DNA of 64,000 bases from Rhizobium rhizoryzae (lineage in GTDB: Bacteria; Pseudomonadota; Alphaproteobacteria; Rhizobiales; Rhizobiaceae): the NCBI RefSeq assembly GCF_011046895.1, contig NZ_CP049249.1, forward strand, positions 806,001 to 870,000, given 5' to 3'. Shown in pieces: positions 49,065 to 58,828 of this stretch. Numbering within the stretch: position 1 is the first letter of the stretch; each line of letters begins with the position of its first letter. The notes under the pieces were generated by a model. It saw nothing but the letters and a program-made list of their open reading frames with translations, did no database searches and was not told the origin of the DNA. A program made the position numbers and the translations under genes.

Positions 49065-49718
49065 GGATCCTCCACATTCGCGCTGTAAGTTCAGGCAAAA
49101 TTTGTTCTCAAGATTACGTACGAACGCGAAATTTGTTCCCTTTGAAACACAATGCGGAACACGACAGCTTGCCCGAATAACAAATAGCCATGTCTTAAGC
49201 TGGGAATCACCAAATAACCGCTCCGTTCTGGTGGTTCGACTGGTTTCTCTCGGACCCTGAATTGGCTCGTTTGCTGCTGACATGAAGGGCTGAAGGGTCC
49301 TTGCACAGCTCTCGCCGATCGACACCGGCGGAAGCATTCCGTTTTACATGTGGGTACCGCCACTGCGTCAGTGGGCGCTCAAAGGGGTAGGCCGTTCCAC
49401 ACATGTCGTACACCGCTTGCCTGGATCTCTGACACGTGCCTCCAAGATCAAGCTCCAGTCGAACCCATATGTGAAAGAAAAGAGCCACCCGATCTCGACC
49501 CAAAGCTCGTTGACCGTCTCGAGCATCGTTCGTCATCGGAAAATGGCAGGATTGGTGCGACGATACCGAACGATCCTTCATGCAGGACGACATCGTCGTC
49601 CATTAACATGAGGAGATATGCATCAGTGAACGTGGCCATTTTGGTTACTCCCTCAAGCAGGCGGTAGCACTGGGAACGCCACGCCGTCAGCGCCTACCGC
49701 ATCGGGTACCGGCGATGC
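49065..49718. other. intergenic region upstream of kaiC-like gene, no confident gene
   Basis: 654 bp. Minus-strand frames at 49450-49640 (MATFTDAYLLMLMDDDVVLH) and, one base shifted, ETVNELWVEIGWLFSFTYGF look coding-like but broken and unrecognised; possibly a decayed small gene. The left IS target site ATGC is at 49715. Confidence 0.35.
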
Positions 49719-49798
49719 TGCTCTGATCCCCAAAAACTGGACCGTTCATAATTGGAGTTTTCCGCTGTAATTTCCCGGCTGGGAAAAGGAGCGGAAGC

Positions 49799-50059
49799 AT
49801 GAAGGCATCGAAGTTCTCGGACGCCCAGAAGGCGTTCATTTTGAAGCAGGGCGACGACGGCGTGCCGGTGGCAGAGATTTGCCGGAAGGCGGGGATCAGC
49901 CAGGCGACCTATTTCAATTGGCGCAAGAAGTATGGGGGTCTGCTGCCCGATGAGATGCGCCGATTGAAGGCTCTGGAAGATGAGAACTCCAGGCTCAAGA
50001 AGATCGTTGCCGATCTGACGCTGGACCGCGAGATGCTGCAGGACGTGATCCGCCGAAAT
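49799..50059 (+). pseudogene. IS407-type transposase OrfA, cut at its 3' end by the IS110 element
   Basis: Reads K-F-S-D-A-Q-K-A-F-I-L-K-Q-G-D-D-G-V-P-V and ISQATYFNWRKKYGGLLPDE, then LTLDREMLQDVIRR, at which point the inner IS begins. About 85 of the normal residues are present, so only the final residues are lost. Confidence 0.88.
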
Positions 50060-51419
50060 GTATGGTCCGCCCTGTCATTGCAAGGATCTTTAGCTGCTGA
50101 CGAATGCAGTTTGCGTAAATGTATCCGGCCTCTCGCGAGTGGACTGCGGTTGCAGTCAGGCCCTGATGAGATCCGCACATCCTGTTTCCAAATAGCTTCT
50201 TCGGGCACGAAGCCCTCTTTCAGCCAGGACTTACAGAATGCCGATCAACTGTCTCGTCATCACCTTCGAACCTCGCAATCTGTCTGGCCTTCAGGAGCCA
50301 GAATGGCGATGGGCTATGCAGCTGGCTGGCGCATGTAAGTGGCGCCGGGCTTCGTGAGTATCACCCAAACGATACGCGCCAGCTTAGCAGCCAAAGCCAC
50401 GGTCACCTTGTTCACGTGCATTCTGAGTCGCAATTCATCGATCCAATGGCCAAGCCGATCCTTGTCTCGGTTGAGGTGCATCAAACAGGAGCGGGCACCA
50501 TGGATGAGCAATCGTCGAATATAATTGTTGCCCCGCTTGCTGATGCCGAGGAGCGTTTGCTTTCCGCCGGTCGAGTACTGACGAGGGACCAGGCCTAACC
50601 AGGCTGCAACGTCTCGCGCCTTGGCAAACCGTGAGGGATTGCCGACGGCTGACAGAATAGCTGTAGCTCCAAGTGGGCCGATGCCTGGAATTGTCATGAG
50701 GCGCCTCGCGCGCTCGTCGCTGTCTGCAATCTTCTCAATGTCGTCCGATACTTGCCGGATACGTGCCTCCAGCCTGCGGAGATCGTCATGTAGATCGCGA
50801 AGAACAGAACGGGCCATTGGCGTCAGATCATTGTCCAGATCTTCAATAACTCGGCAAATATCGAGTTTGAATACGCCAGCCCCTTGTCGCATCGCGACAC
50901 CATGCTCAAGGCAGTAGGCACGCATCTGACAGATGAGGTTTGTCCGGGCTGACACCAACCGACTCCGAACGCGGTGCATCATCTGCAAATCAACTTGGTC
51001 CGGCTGTTTAATACCCACAAACCGCATTGTCGGCCTCGTTGCTGCTTCGGCGATAGCTGCGGCATCAATGGTGTCGTTCTTGTTCGACTTCACATAAGGC
51101 TTCACAAACTGCGCGGGAATAATCCGGACTTCGTGTCCCATTGTCTGCAGCTTGCGCGCCAGCCACTGAGACCCGGGACAGGCTTCCATTCCCACGAGCG
51201 TACGCGCCGCACGCTCGAAGAATTGCAGCAATGTCTCTCGTCGGAACTTAACTCGCTGAACAATCGCACCTGAACCATCCAGGCCGACGACGTGGAACAC
51301 GTTCTTCCCAATATCTACTCCAAAAACAGTGCAGTCACGCGGTTGATTGCGATCCATCACTGAGGCCCTCCTTTTTGCCTGCTTCCATTATGCTCTCGGG
51401 AGACAGGGCGGACCATCCC
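50059..51419 (-). mobile_element. IS110-family (IS1111-like) element
   Basis: Bounded by a perfect 15-bp inverted repeat ATGGTCCGCCCTGTC (50062-50076; complement at 51402-51416). Sub-terminal inverted repeats are typical of the IS1111 subgroup. One transposase gene, minus strand. Exact ends uncertain by a few bases. Confidence 0.8.
50314..51360 (-). CDS. IS110-family transposase
   Basis: 348 aa. N-terminal DEDD domain (G-V-D-I-G-K-N-V-F-H-V-V; VGMEACPGSQWLARKL; KSNKNDTIDAAAIAEAA) and C-terminal Transposase_20 domain (MTIPGIGPLGATAILSAVGN, AAWLGLVPRQYSTGGKQTLL). Appears complete. Confidence 0.94.
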   Translation of the reverse strand: MMDRNQPRDCTVFGVDIGKNVFHVVGLDGSGAIVQRVKFRRETLLQFFERAARTLVGMEACPGSQWLARKLQTMGHEVRIIPAQFVKPYVKSNKNDTIDAAAIAEAATRPTMRFVGIKQPDQVDLQMMHRVRSRLVSARTNLICQMRAYCLEHGVAMRQGAGVFKLDICRVIEDLDNDLTPMARSVLRDLHDDLRRLEARIRQVSDDIEKIADSDERARRLMTIPGIGPLGATAILSAVGNPSRFAKARDVAAWLGLVPRQYSTGGKQTLLGISKRGNNYIRRLLIHGARSCLMHLNRDKDRLGHWIDELRLRMHVNKVTVALAAKLARIVWVILTKPGATYMRQPAA

Positions 51420-52265
51420 ATTAGCTCTGAGGCCTGTCCGGAAGCGCAAGCTGATCGACGGGATGCTGGTGGACTGGGCATATCGATTCGACGGGCCTGC
51501 AAGGTCCTGAAGTTCGATACATCGACCTACCACTACAAATCCCGCCGCACCGGACAGGCCCCACTCGAACGACGCATCAAGGAGATTTGCGAGACACGTG
51601 TGCGGTATGGCTACCGCCGCGTCCATGTGCATTTGCGCCGCGACGGCTGGAAGATCAATATGAAGAAGACACGCAGAATTTACAGCGAGTTAGGGCTTCA
51701 GCTGCGCAACAAGCATCCCAAGCGGCGTGTGAAGGCAAAGCTCCGAGATGATCGTCAGGAAGCTGTCGGGCCGAACGATGTCTGGGCGATGGACTTCGTT
51801 CATGACCAGCTCGCAACCGGCAAGAAGCTGCGTATCCTGACCGTGGTCGACACGCACTCGCGCTACTGCCCGGCCGCCGACGCTCGCTTCACCTATCGCG
51901 GCGAGGATGTCGTCCAGACCCTCGAAGGCATCTGCCGAAAGACCGGCTATCCGAAGACGATCAGGGTGGATAATGGCAGCGAGTTCATCTCCCGTGATCT
52001 TGACCTCTGGGCCTATGCCAACAACGTCACCCTGGACTTCTCACGCCCGGGCAAACCGACTGATAACGGCTTCATCGAGGCCTTCAACAGCAAGCTGCGA
52101 TCGGAATGCCTGAATGCTCATTGGTTCCTGACCCTTGCAGATTCCCGCGAAAAGTTGGAGACTTGGCGTCGATATTACAACGAGGAACGTCCTCACTCGG
52201 CGATCGGTTATAACGTCCCGATCGCACTGCATAATCCCGGTGGCGCTACCAGCCAGCCATCGTGA
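51420..52265 (+). pseudogene. IS407-type transposase OrfB, 5' end separated by the IS110 element
   Basis: Begins P-V-R-K-R-K-L-I-D-G-M-L-V-D-W in one frame and continues I-R-R-A-C-K-V-L-K-F-D-T-S-T-Y-H-Y-K in another; the join near 51475 is either the natural OrfA/OrfB shift or a lesion. The integrase core is whole: WAMDFVHD, VDNGSEFIS, and a final glutamate in GFIEAFNSKLR. Promoter and OrfA are cut off by the inner IS. Confidence 0.82.
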
Positions 52266-52450
52266 TCAGAGCCGGAAACTCTAATTCCCGGCGGTCCAAG
52301 GTTTGGTCCCAGAGCAATGCCCATAGTACGTGCTTCTTCCAAAGAGCCCCCTCGTTACCTCGATGGATGAGACTTCTGGACCAAAGAACCGGAACCTTCC
52401 GCCTAAAGGTTCATTGACAGCATGTTGCCGTGATGGGAGCGAGCTGTCGA

Positions 52451-52695
52451 ATGTCCGATCACGAAAACCAGGTCCGAGCGTTGGCTCTCACCATTTTCGC
52501 AGCAAACGGCAGGCTGATCAGCGCCGAAAACGAACTGGTGGCGCATCTGGGTCTAACCAGCGCCTGGTGGCAGGTGCTCGGGGCACTGCGTTATTCACCA
52601 GTCCCGCTGCCAGCCGCATCGATCGCCCGGAATATGGGCCTGACCCGACAGGCGGTCCAGCGCATCGTTGATGTCCTGGCGGATACCCTGGGCAA
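52451..52695 (+). pseudogene. MarR-family regulator, 5' fragment
   Basis: M-S-D-H-E-N-Q-V-R-A-L-A-L-T-I-F-A-A-N-G then LVAHLGLTSAWWQVLGALRY and SIARNMGLTRQAVQRIVDVL: helix-turn-helix of a MarR protein. Sequence leaves the family after L-A-D-T-L-G-K and joins NmrA-type coding sequence. About 80 residues of the usual ~150 remain. Confidence 0.75.
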
Positions 52696-53215
52696 AATCG
52701 CACGCGCTCATCGACCATCACTTGCGCGATGCCGGGATCGGCTGGACCATTTTGAAACCCACCGCGTTCATGCAGAACTTCTTCTGGTTCAAAGATCCGA
52801 TTGCAAAGGGTCTCCTGCCGCAAATCGCCGGCAAGGGATCGGTTTCGTGGGTGGACACATGCGACGTTGCACGCGTTGCGGCCAAGGTTCTGACCGAAGA
52901 AGGTCACAACGAAGCGACCTATTTCCTGGCCGGTCCGGAGACCTTGGACATGAGGCTGCGTCACGCCTTTCGAATGTGACGAAACGAAAGGTGCGGTATC
53001 TCCATCTGCCAAGCCCGCTCTTCAAACTCATTCTTCGTCTGACCGGCAACTCCCGCTGGATGGCCGATGGCCTGGTTGCGCAGTTCTCGGATGTTGTCGC
53101 CGGCCACCACGAGATCAATCCCACTTTCGAGATCAAGCGGCTGACCGGCGTTGCACCAAGGAGCTTTTCAGACTTTGTTCGGGACCATCGGGACGAGTTC
53201 GTCCCCAACAAATAA
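52696..53215 (+). pseudogene. NmrA-like NAD(P)H-binding protein, 3' fragment with a frameshift
   Basis: Reads H-A-L-I-D-H-H-L-R-D-A-G-I-G-W-T-I-L-K-P in one frame up to GPETLDM (about 52950), then changes frame and continues A-S-R-L-S-N-V-T-K-R-K-V-R-Y-L-H-L-P to the end at 53215. The N-terminal Rossmann motif is missing. Fused at its 5' side to the MarR fragment. Confidence 0.8.
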
Positions 53216-53290
53216 GACACGTCAAGCGTCAAGCGCCCTTTTGATGGTTCCACCAACCACCATACACCCAGTTTAATCGGAGACTGTTTC

Positions 53291-54103
53291 ATGGCTTACA
53301 AAGCGTCTCGTCTTGCCCATCATAGTGCAATTGTCACAGGCGCGAGCTCAGGAATTGGCCTGGCCATTGCCGAAGCCTTGGCGGCGGCTGGTTGCGCGGT
53401 CGCGGTCAACTATCATTCTCACGCCGAAGCCGCACAAGAGCTGGTCGATCGCATCATCGACCAGGGAGGGCGTGCGATTGCGATCCAGGCTGATGTGTCA
53501 AAGGAGGAGGACGTCATTCGCCTTTTCGATGAAGCAACAACAGCGTTCGGGCGCATTGATGTGCTTATGTCTAACTCGGGTATTCAGAAGGATGCCGCGA
53601 TTGCCGACATGTCGCTTGGCGACTGGAACACCGTCATCGACATCAACCTGACCGGACAGTTCCTATGCGCGCGGGAAGCTGTGCGACGCTTCCGTGCCCA
53701 GACGGTGAGCAAACGTCCAGCCCGCAGTGCCGGCGTCATCATTACAATGAGTTCAGTGCATGAATGCATCCCGTGGGCCGGGCATATAAACTACGCAGCT
53801 GCCAAAGGTGGCGTTCACATGTTCACACGTACACTCGCCCAAGAGGTTGCGGCTGATGGAATCAGGGTCAATGCGATCGCACCTGGTGCCATCAAGACGC
53901 CGATCAACAAGGACGCCTGGGAGAGCGAAGAGGAACTGACTAAGCTGCTCAGACTCATCCCCTATGGCCGGATTGGCGAGCCAGAGGACGTGGCAAAGGC
54001 TGCTGTATGGCTGGCGTCTGACGAGGCCGACTATATCACCGGTACTACCCTCTACATTGATGGCGGCATGTCGCTCTACCCGGAGTTTCGCAACAATGGC
54101 TGA
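53291..54103 (+). CDS. SDR-family oxidoreductase (glucose 1-dehydrogenase-like)
   Basis: 270 aa. T-G-A-S-S-G-I-G, SNSGIQ (NNAG variant), M-S-S-V-H-E-C-I-P-W and active-site Y-A-A-A-K-G. The V-H-E-x-I-P-W motif is characteristic of bacterial glucose 1-dehydrogenases. Its stop overlaps the start of the GH15 gene by eight bases, so the two form an operon probably acting on sugars. Confidence 0.92.
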   Translation: MAYKASRLAHHSAIVTGASSGIGLAIAEALAAAGCAVAVNYHSHAEAAQELVDRIIDQGGRAIAIQADVSKEEDVIRLFDEATTAFGRIDVLMSNSGIQKDAAIADMSLGDWNTVIDINLTGQFLCAREAVRRFRAQTVSKRPARSAGVIITMSSVHECIPWAGHINYAAAKGGVHMFTRTLAQEVAADGIRVNAIAPGAIKTPINKDAWESEEELTKLLRLIPYGRIGEPEDVAKAAVWLASDEADYITGTTLYIDGGMSLYPEFRNNG

Positions 54104-55907
54104 GCCGCTTCGTACGATCGGCGATCACGGCATCATTGGCGACCTTGAAACCGTCGCTCTGGTCGCGCGTGACGGGACCATTGACTACTTGTGTTGGCCG
54201 GCGCTGGACAGTCCGACCATCTTCGCCGATCTGCTGGATAACGGCAAAGGTGGAGCTTTCGAAATCAAGCCTCAACTTGATAACCCGCGTCATCTTCAGC
54301 TTTACGTCCCAGATACGAATGTCTTGATTACACGCTTCATGGCAGAAAGCGGCAGTGCGGAAGTAGCTGACTTCATGCCACAACCCGAAGCCCGGATGCG
54401 TGCAGGCCGGTGTGAGCGTGGTCTCATTCGCCGGTTGACCGTGACAAGCGGAGAGGTGACATTCACTGTGCGTTGCGCGCCTCGCTTCGATTACGCTCGC
54501 CATAGCCCTGAGGTCGCAGCCACTGAAGGCGGCGTATGCTTCAAGGGCGAAGAACTGTCCTTATCCCTTTTTGCCTCCATTCCGCTTGACTCACATGCAG
54601 CGGAAGCGACTGCACGCTTTACGCTGTCGAAAGGGGAGAGTGCATGGTTCGTCCTGGGCGACAGTACCATGCCACCACCCGATGATGCCCTGGTGTCGTC
54701 GTTGATAGAGGAAACGATCAAGGCGTGGCGCTCGTGGCATGACAAATCGACCTACAATGGGCGTTGGCGTGAGCACGTGCTTCGTTCCGCGCTCGCATTG
54801 AAGCTTCTAACCTCGGCTCGTCACGGTTCGATAGCAGCCGCAGCTACTTTCTCTTTGCCTGAGGCGCTAGGGTCAGAACGCAACTGGGACTATCGGGCGA
54901 CCTGGATCCGTGACGCCTCATTTACTGTCTATGCCTTCATGCGGCTTGGCTTTGTCGAAGAAGCAGAGCACTTCAATCAATGGGTCAGCGCGCGTGTTGC
55001 GAAGTGTGACCGTTCTTCTCCATTGCGCATCATGTACGCGCTTGACGGGTCGGCTATGGCCGATGAATCAGAGCTACCGCATCTTGCAGGTTACGCTGAG
55101 AGCCGACCGTTGCGGATCGGCAATACAGCTCATGCGCAGACGCAGTTGGACATCTTTGGTGAACTTCTCGACAGTGTCTATCTATCCAACAAGTATGGAT
55201 CTGCAATCAGCCATGACGGCTGGGAGCATGTCCGGACTATCGTCGATCATGTGATCGACCATTGGCAGGAGCCAGACGCCGGCATTTGGGAAATCCGCTC
55301 GAAGCCTCGCCATTTTCTTCATTCCCGGTTGATGTGCTGGGTTGCGCTCGACCGGGCAATTCGGCTCGCCAACAAGCGATCGCTTGGCTCTCCTCTGCTG
55401 GCCTGGACCGAAACCCGTGACGCGATAGCCAGTGACATCTGGGATAACTTCCGCCATCCCGAGAACGGCTATTTTGTGCAGGAGCGCGGTGGAACTGAAC
55501 TTGATGCGGCTCTCCTGATGATGCCGCTCGTCCGGTTTGTTTCGTCAAGCGATCCTGTCTGGCTCAAGACGCTTGATGCAATAGGAGAACAGCTCTGTGA
55601 CGACGGGTTGGTTTACCGCTATCGTGGCGCTGATGGACTAGAAGGAGAAGAAGGCGCCTTCACGACCTGCACATTCTGGTATGTCGAATGTCTAGCCCGA
55701 GCCGGCCGTCTCCAGGAGGCTCAGATGAACCTGGCAAAGGGCCTTGCCTATGCCAACCATCTCAGCTTATTCGCAGAGGAAGTCGACGTGCGCGGGCTCC
55801 CGCTCGGCAATTTTCCGCAAGCCCTTAGCCATCTCGCATTCATCAGTGCCGCCTATTTCCTCGACCGTCGGCTCGACCCCGCCTATCGGCCGAATTGGCA
55901 GCCTTGA
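54096..55907 (+). CDS. glycoside hydrolase family 15 (glucoamylase/trehalase type)
   Basis: 603 aa from the ATG at 54096 inside the SDR stop. N-terminal beta domain (IIGDLETVALVARDGTIDYL; the standard GH15 opening) and (alpha/alpha)6 barrel with ERNWDYRATWIRDASFTVYA, and a likely general-acid/base region near DAGIWEIRS. No signal peptide, so a cytosolic trehalase or glucoamylase. Works with the coupled SDR in sugar metabolism or trehalose turnover. Confidence 0.93.
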   Translation: MAEPLRTIGDHGIIGDLETVALVARDGTIDYLCWPALDSPTIFADLLDNGKGGAFEIKPQLDNPRHLQLYVPDTNVLITRFMAESGSAEVADFMPQPEARMRAGRCERGLIRRLTVTSGEVTFTVRCAPRFDYARHSPEVAATEGGVCFKGEELSLSLFASIPLDSHAAEATARFTLSKGESAWFVLGDSTMPPPDDALVSSLIEETIKAWRSWHDKSTYNGRWREHVLRSALALKLLTSARHGSIAAAATFSLPEALGSERNWDYRATWIRDASFTVYAFMRLGFVEEAEHFNQWVSARVAKCDRSSPLRIMYALDGSAMADESELPHLAGYAESRPLRIGNTAHAQTQLDIFGELLDSVYLSNKYGSAISHDGWEHVRTIVDHVIDHWQEPDAGIWEIRSKPRHFLHSRLMCWVALDRAIRLANKRSLGSPLLAWTETRDAIASDIWDNFRHPENGYFVQERGGTELDAALLMMPLVRFVSSSDPVWLKTLDAIGEQLCDDGLVYRYRGADGLEGEEGAFTTCTFWYVECLARAGRLQEAQMNLAKGLAYANHLSLFAEEVDVRGLPLGNFPQALSHLAFISAAYFLDRRLDPAYRPNWQP

Positions 55908-56031
55908 TCCACTGATCGGCGATGACCGTCGGCTGCGTCACGACCGGCGCATGGCTTGCCGTGACCTTGGTAATCTCAGCCTTGAGGCACTCAGGCACCC
56001 GCCTGATCTGCAAGAGTAGTTGATGGCCAGA

Positions 56032-56811
56032 TCAAGCGGTTGGGACGGTCCCTCCGTCGATTACATGCTCGGTTCCTGTGATTGATGCGGCTCGATCCGA
56101 TGCGAGAAACGCAATCAAATCAGCAACCTCTTCCGGCTTGGCCGGACGTCCAAGCGGTATGCCGCCCAGTGAATTCATGATAACCTGCACTGCCTTTTCG
56201 TAGTCAATTCTGGCTTCCTCGGCGATGCGCAGAGCGAGACCGTTGGCCCCCGGATTGGCGATCCAACCGGGAGAGACCCGCACCACCCGCACACCTTTCG
56301 GAGAAACCTCCTTGGAAATGCTTTTGCTGTAGGTGTTGAGCGCCCCCTTGGCTGAAGCGTAGCCAGTCGTCGCTTCCGGTAGCGGGAGGTGTCTCTGGAT
56401 CGAGGTCACGTGGATGACGACGCCGCTTCCCTGAGCGACCATCCCGGGAATGAGTGCGCGATCCAGCCGGACCGCCGGAAAAAAGTTCAGATTGAACTCC
56501 TTTTCCCATTCATCGTCGGTCAGCGCTGCAAAGCCGCCTGAAGGGGCGGACGAGCCCCCCAGCACATTTACAAGGATATCAATGCCGCCGAGTTCTTGGC
56601 TCACCGCGTCCACGACGGTCTTAACCCCCGCGATGGTGGTCAGATCGGCTTCGACAAACGCTGCGCCGGAGAAGTCTGCGGGCTTCTTGCGGGCAGTGGT
56701 CAGAACGCGAGCGCCGAGCGCCTTGAACAAACGCACTGTTGCTGCGCCTGCACCCGAGGTCCCACCAGTGATGAGGGCGCGACGGCCTTTCAGGTCAATA
56801 AATTGTGTCAT
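56032..56811 (-). CDS. SDR-family oxidoreductase
   Basis: 259 aa. T-G-G-T-S-G-A-G, a non-standard N-V-L-G-G-S in place of N-N-A-G, catalytic Ser in HVTSIQ and Y-A-S-A-K-G. Substrate unknown. Overlaps the NTF2-like gene by ATGA; both are divergent from the LysR regulator and probably under its control. Confidence 0.92.
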   Translation of the reverse strand: MTQFIDLKGRRALITGGTSGAGAATVRLFKALGARVLTTARKKPADFSGAAFVEADLTTIAGVKTVVDAVSQELGGIDILVNVLGGSSAPSGGFAALTDDEWEKEFNLNFFPAVRLDRALIPGMVAQGSGVVIHVTSIQRHLPLPEATTGYASAKGALNTYSKSISKEVSPKGVRVVRVSPGWIANPGANGLALRIAEEARIDYEKAVQVIMNSLGGIPLGRPAKPEEVADLIAFLASDRAASITGTEHVIDGGTVPTA

Positions 56812-57137
56812 ACGCTAATCTCCAGTTCAGCGACCTTGTCGCTGGCAAGGACAAAGAAGAACCGCAGATCGATGGGGCTACCTGGAAATTCCCCAGCCGC
56901 GTGCGCTGTTACCTGGGTCTTTCCGTTCTCGGTGGTGATCAAGAAGGGCTCAACGGTGTAGATATACTGCTGTGTCTCATCAGCTATCCACGCGCGGATT
57001 GCATCGCGGCCCCGGTGGGTCTTGCCCTTGTCTTTCACGAAGCCGTTCTCGGTGAATGCGGCAGCAACCGCATCCGGGCTACCTGTCCGGTCTGCCTTGA
57101 AGTAAGTCTCGATGGCCTTGGGTAATTTGACTGTCAT
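56808..57137 (-). CDS. NTF2-like/SnoaL-like protein
   Basis: 109 aa, SnoaL-type fold: [40 protein letters not shown], and a final [15 protein letters not shown] strand. Such small proteins bind or isomerise small polycyclic or unsaturated ligands. Coupled with the SDR; first gene of this pair. Confidence 0.88.
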   Translation of the reverse strand: MTVKLPKAIETYFKADRTGSPDAVAAAFTENGFVKDKGKTHRGRDAIRAWIADETQQYIYTVEPFLITTENGKTQVTAHAAGEFPGSPIDLRFFFVLASDKVAELEISV

Positions 57138-57190
57138 TCGATTTCTCCCGGTCCTGTCCGAGCCCTTGGGCTCTGTTTCGATCTGCGTTT

Positions 57191-57222
57191 GAGATCAATT
57201 GACTGGAGGCTAGATCAATCTC
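57191..57222. promoter_or_regulatory. candidate LysR operator in the NTF2/LysR divergent region
   Basis: GAGATCAATT...GATCAATCTC forms a partial inverted repeat (GAGAT arms exact) in the 138-bp divergent gap, the usual place for a LysR box. Weak. Confidence 0.3.
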
Positions 57223-57275
57223 ATTGACCAAATAAGCGGGATAAATCAGGATGAGGCATTGCGAAAAGAGGGACA

Positions 57276-58172
57276 ATGACCCGGTCTGTTCTTGCTGACC
57301 TTGATGCCGTTCTCAGCATTGCTCGCCTTGGCTCCTTTAGAGCGGCCGCCCTCGACCTCGGGATATCGACAACAGCGTTGAGCAATTCCATCGCAAAACT
57401 CGAACAGCGCCTCGGCATCCGCCTGTTCAACCGGACAACGCGAAGCGTTTCGCTGACCGATGCGGGAAAGACCTTCGTTGAACGGGTTGGCCCAGCGATG
57501 ACTGACATCCACGATGCTATGCTCGCCGCTCAGTCATTTCAGGAAATTCCGAGAGGCACGCTACGCATCAACGCGTTTGCGACGGCAGCACGGGAAGTGA
57601 TGGAGCCGCTCATCCTTGCGTTTTTGCAGCGCCATCCTGAAGTGCATATTGACCTGGTCACCGAAGGACGGATTGTCGATATCGTCGCAGCCGGCTTCGA
57701 CCTTGGTCTCAGGCCCGCAGAGCTGGTTCCCGCCGATATGATCGCCGTGCCATTGGGCCTAAGGCGCAGCAACGCCGTGGTTGCATCCCCGGAATTCCTG
57801 AGAACGCATGGAAGGCCGGTCGTTCCGACCGACCTGTACCGGTTCCGCTGCATCCGCGCCCGCCTTCCCAACAACGCTTTGTTCCGATGGAAATTCGAAA
57901 AAGACGGGAACACCGTCCAGATCGACGTGCAAGGCTCGATCACCCTGGACGAGTCCAGTCTGGTGAGGATCGCCGCGCAAAATGGTGTCGGGCTCGGGTA
58001 CGTTATGGAGGCAGACGTCCGCGAAGACATTGTAGCCGGGCGCCTGGTGCGCGTTCTCGATGACTGGACGCCGACGCTGGCACCTCTGGCGCTGTACTAT
58101 CCCGGGAGGAAAAACCCGCCAGCGGCATTTACCGCTTTCATTCAGGCCGCCAGGGAGTTTGCAAACCGATAA
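57276..58172 (+). CDS. LysR-family transcriptional regulator
   Basis: 298 aa. [23 protein letters not shown], then [17 protein letters not shown]; effector domain with [20 protein letters not shown]. Typical LysR size. Divergent from the NTF2-like/SDR pair, which is its likely target. Confidence 0.93.
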   Translation: MTRSVLADLDAVLSIARLGSFRAAALDLGISTTALSNSIAKLEQRLGIRLFNRTTRSVSLTDAGKTFVERVGPAMTDIHDAMLAAQSFQEIPRGTLRINAFATAAREVMEPLILAFLQRHPEVHIDLVTEGRIVDIVAAGFDLGLRPAELVPADMIAVPLGLRRSNAVVASPEFLRTHGRPVVPTDLYRFRCIRARLPNNALFRWKFEKDGNTVQIDVQGSITLDESSLVRIAAQNGVGLGYVMEADVREDIVAGRLVRVLDDWTPTLAPLALYYPGRKNPPAAFTAFIQAAREFANR

Positions 58173-58183
58173 CCATCGGTTTG
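58162..58183 (+). terminator. hairpin at the LysR stop codon
   Basis: Perfect 9-bp inverted repeat CAAACCGAT / ATCGGTTTG with a 4-nt loop spanning the stop codon. No T-run. Candidate terminator. Confidence 0.4.
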
Positions 58184-58263
58184 ACAAGGCGACTGGCCTT
58201 CGAAGCTTCGTTTCCTGATCTCATAGCCGGTTTCGGCCCACGGATCCGGGATTGACATCGAGG

Positions 58264-58294
58264 CTAATCACGGATAAAAGTTATCCATGATTAG
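58264..58294. promoter_or_regulatory. Rrf2 operator palindrome
   Basis: Arms CTAATCACGGATAA (58264-58277) and TTATCCATGATTAG (58281-58294) pair at 13 of 14 positions around a 3-nt spacer. TTGACA at 58252-58257 is a good -35, with the -10 falling inside the palindrome, and the ribosome-binding site (AGGAGG) begins at its right edge. Strong candidate for self-repression by the following Rrf2 gene. Confidence 0.68.
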
Positions 58295-58304
58295 GAGGCC
58301 TACC

Positions 58305-58817
58305 ATGAAATTGAGCGAAGGTGTCGAACAGGCAATTCATTGCGTGGCTTTCCTTGCCGGCTTGTCCGAGGAAGGCGTGCTGTCGGCCGCAGCACTCGCC
58401 GAACTGCACGGCGTATCGACGAGCTATTTGCTGAAGCATCTGCAGGCGCTGTCCGGCGCAGGCATCGTCGCGACGACGCCGGGCCCCAAGGGCGGCTACC
58501 GTCTGGCCAAGGCGCCGAAAGACATCAGCCTGCTCGACATCGTCCTTGCGGTTGAAGGTCCGGCGCCCGCGTTCCGATGCGCAGAGATCCGCCAGCGTGG
58601 GCCAAACCCTCTTCCGCAGCGCTACTTCACCAAGCCCTGCCAGATCAACACAGCGATGCTGAAGGCCGAGAAGGCCTATCGCGCAGAACTCGCCAAGGTG
58701 TCCGTCGCGCACCTTCTGGAGGACCTCGGCGCAGACGACGACGGCGGTATCGCCGCCCGAGGATGCGCCTTCCTTGAACTCCATGAACGCAAGACGGGCA
58801 ATCGCGCCTTGTCATAG
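58305..58817 (+). CDS. Rrf2-family transcriptional regulator
   Basis: 170 aa from the ATG at 58305 (AGGAGG nine bases upstream). Rrf2 HTH: A-A-A-L-A-E-L-H-G-V-S-T-S-Y-L-L-K-H-L-Q, GIVATTPGPKGGYRL. Only two or three cysteines in the C-terminal half (FRCAEIRQ, KPCQI, GCAFLEL), spacing like the YwnA/redox-sensing Rrf2 type rather than Fe-S IscR. Probably controls the three following genes. Confidence 0.9.
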   Translation: MKLSEGVEQAIHCVAFLAGLSEEGVLSAAALAELHGVSTSYLLKHLQALSGAGIVATTPGPKGGYRLAKAPKDISLLDIVLAVEGPAPAFRCAEIRQRGPNPLPQRYFTKPCQINTAMLKAEKAYRAELAKVSVAHLLEDLGADDDGGIAARGCAFLELHERKTGNRALS

Positions 58818-58828
58818 GAGAAAGCACC

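Larger units (their letters stand above)
49719..52316 (+). mobile_element. IS3-family (IS407-type) element interrupted by an IS110-family element
   Basis: Outer ends share TGCTCTG and related sequence (left TGCTCTGATCCCCAAAAACT, right end read inward TGCTCTGGGACCAAACCTTG). A 4-bp direct repeat ATGC flanks it (49715-49718 and 52317-52320), as usual for the IS407 group. Subtracting the inner element leaves about 1.24 kb, a normal IS407 length. Confidence 0.88.
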
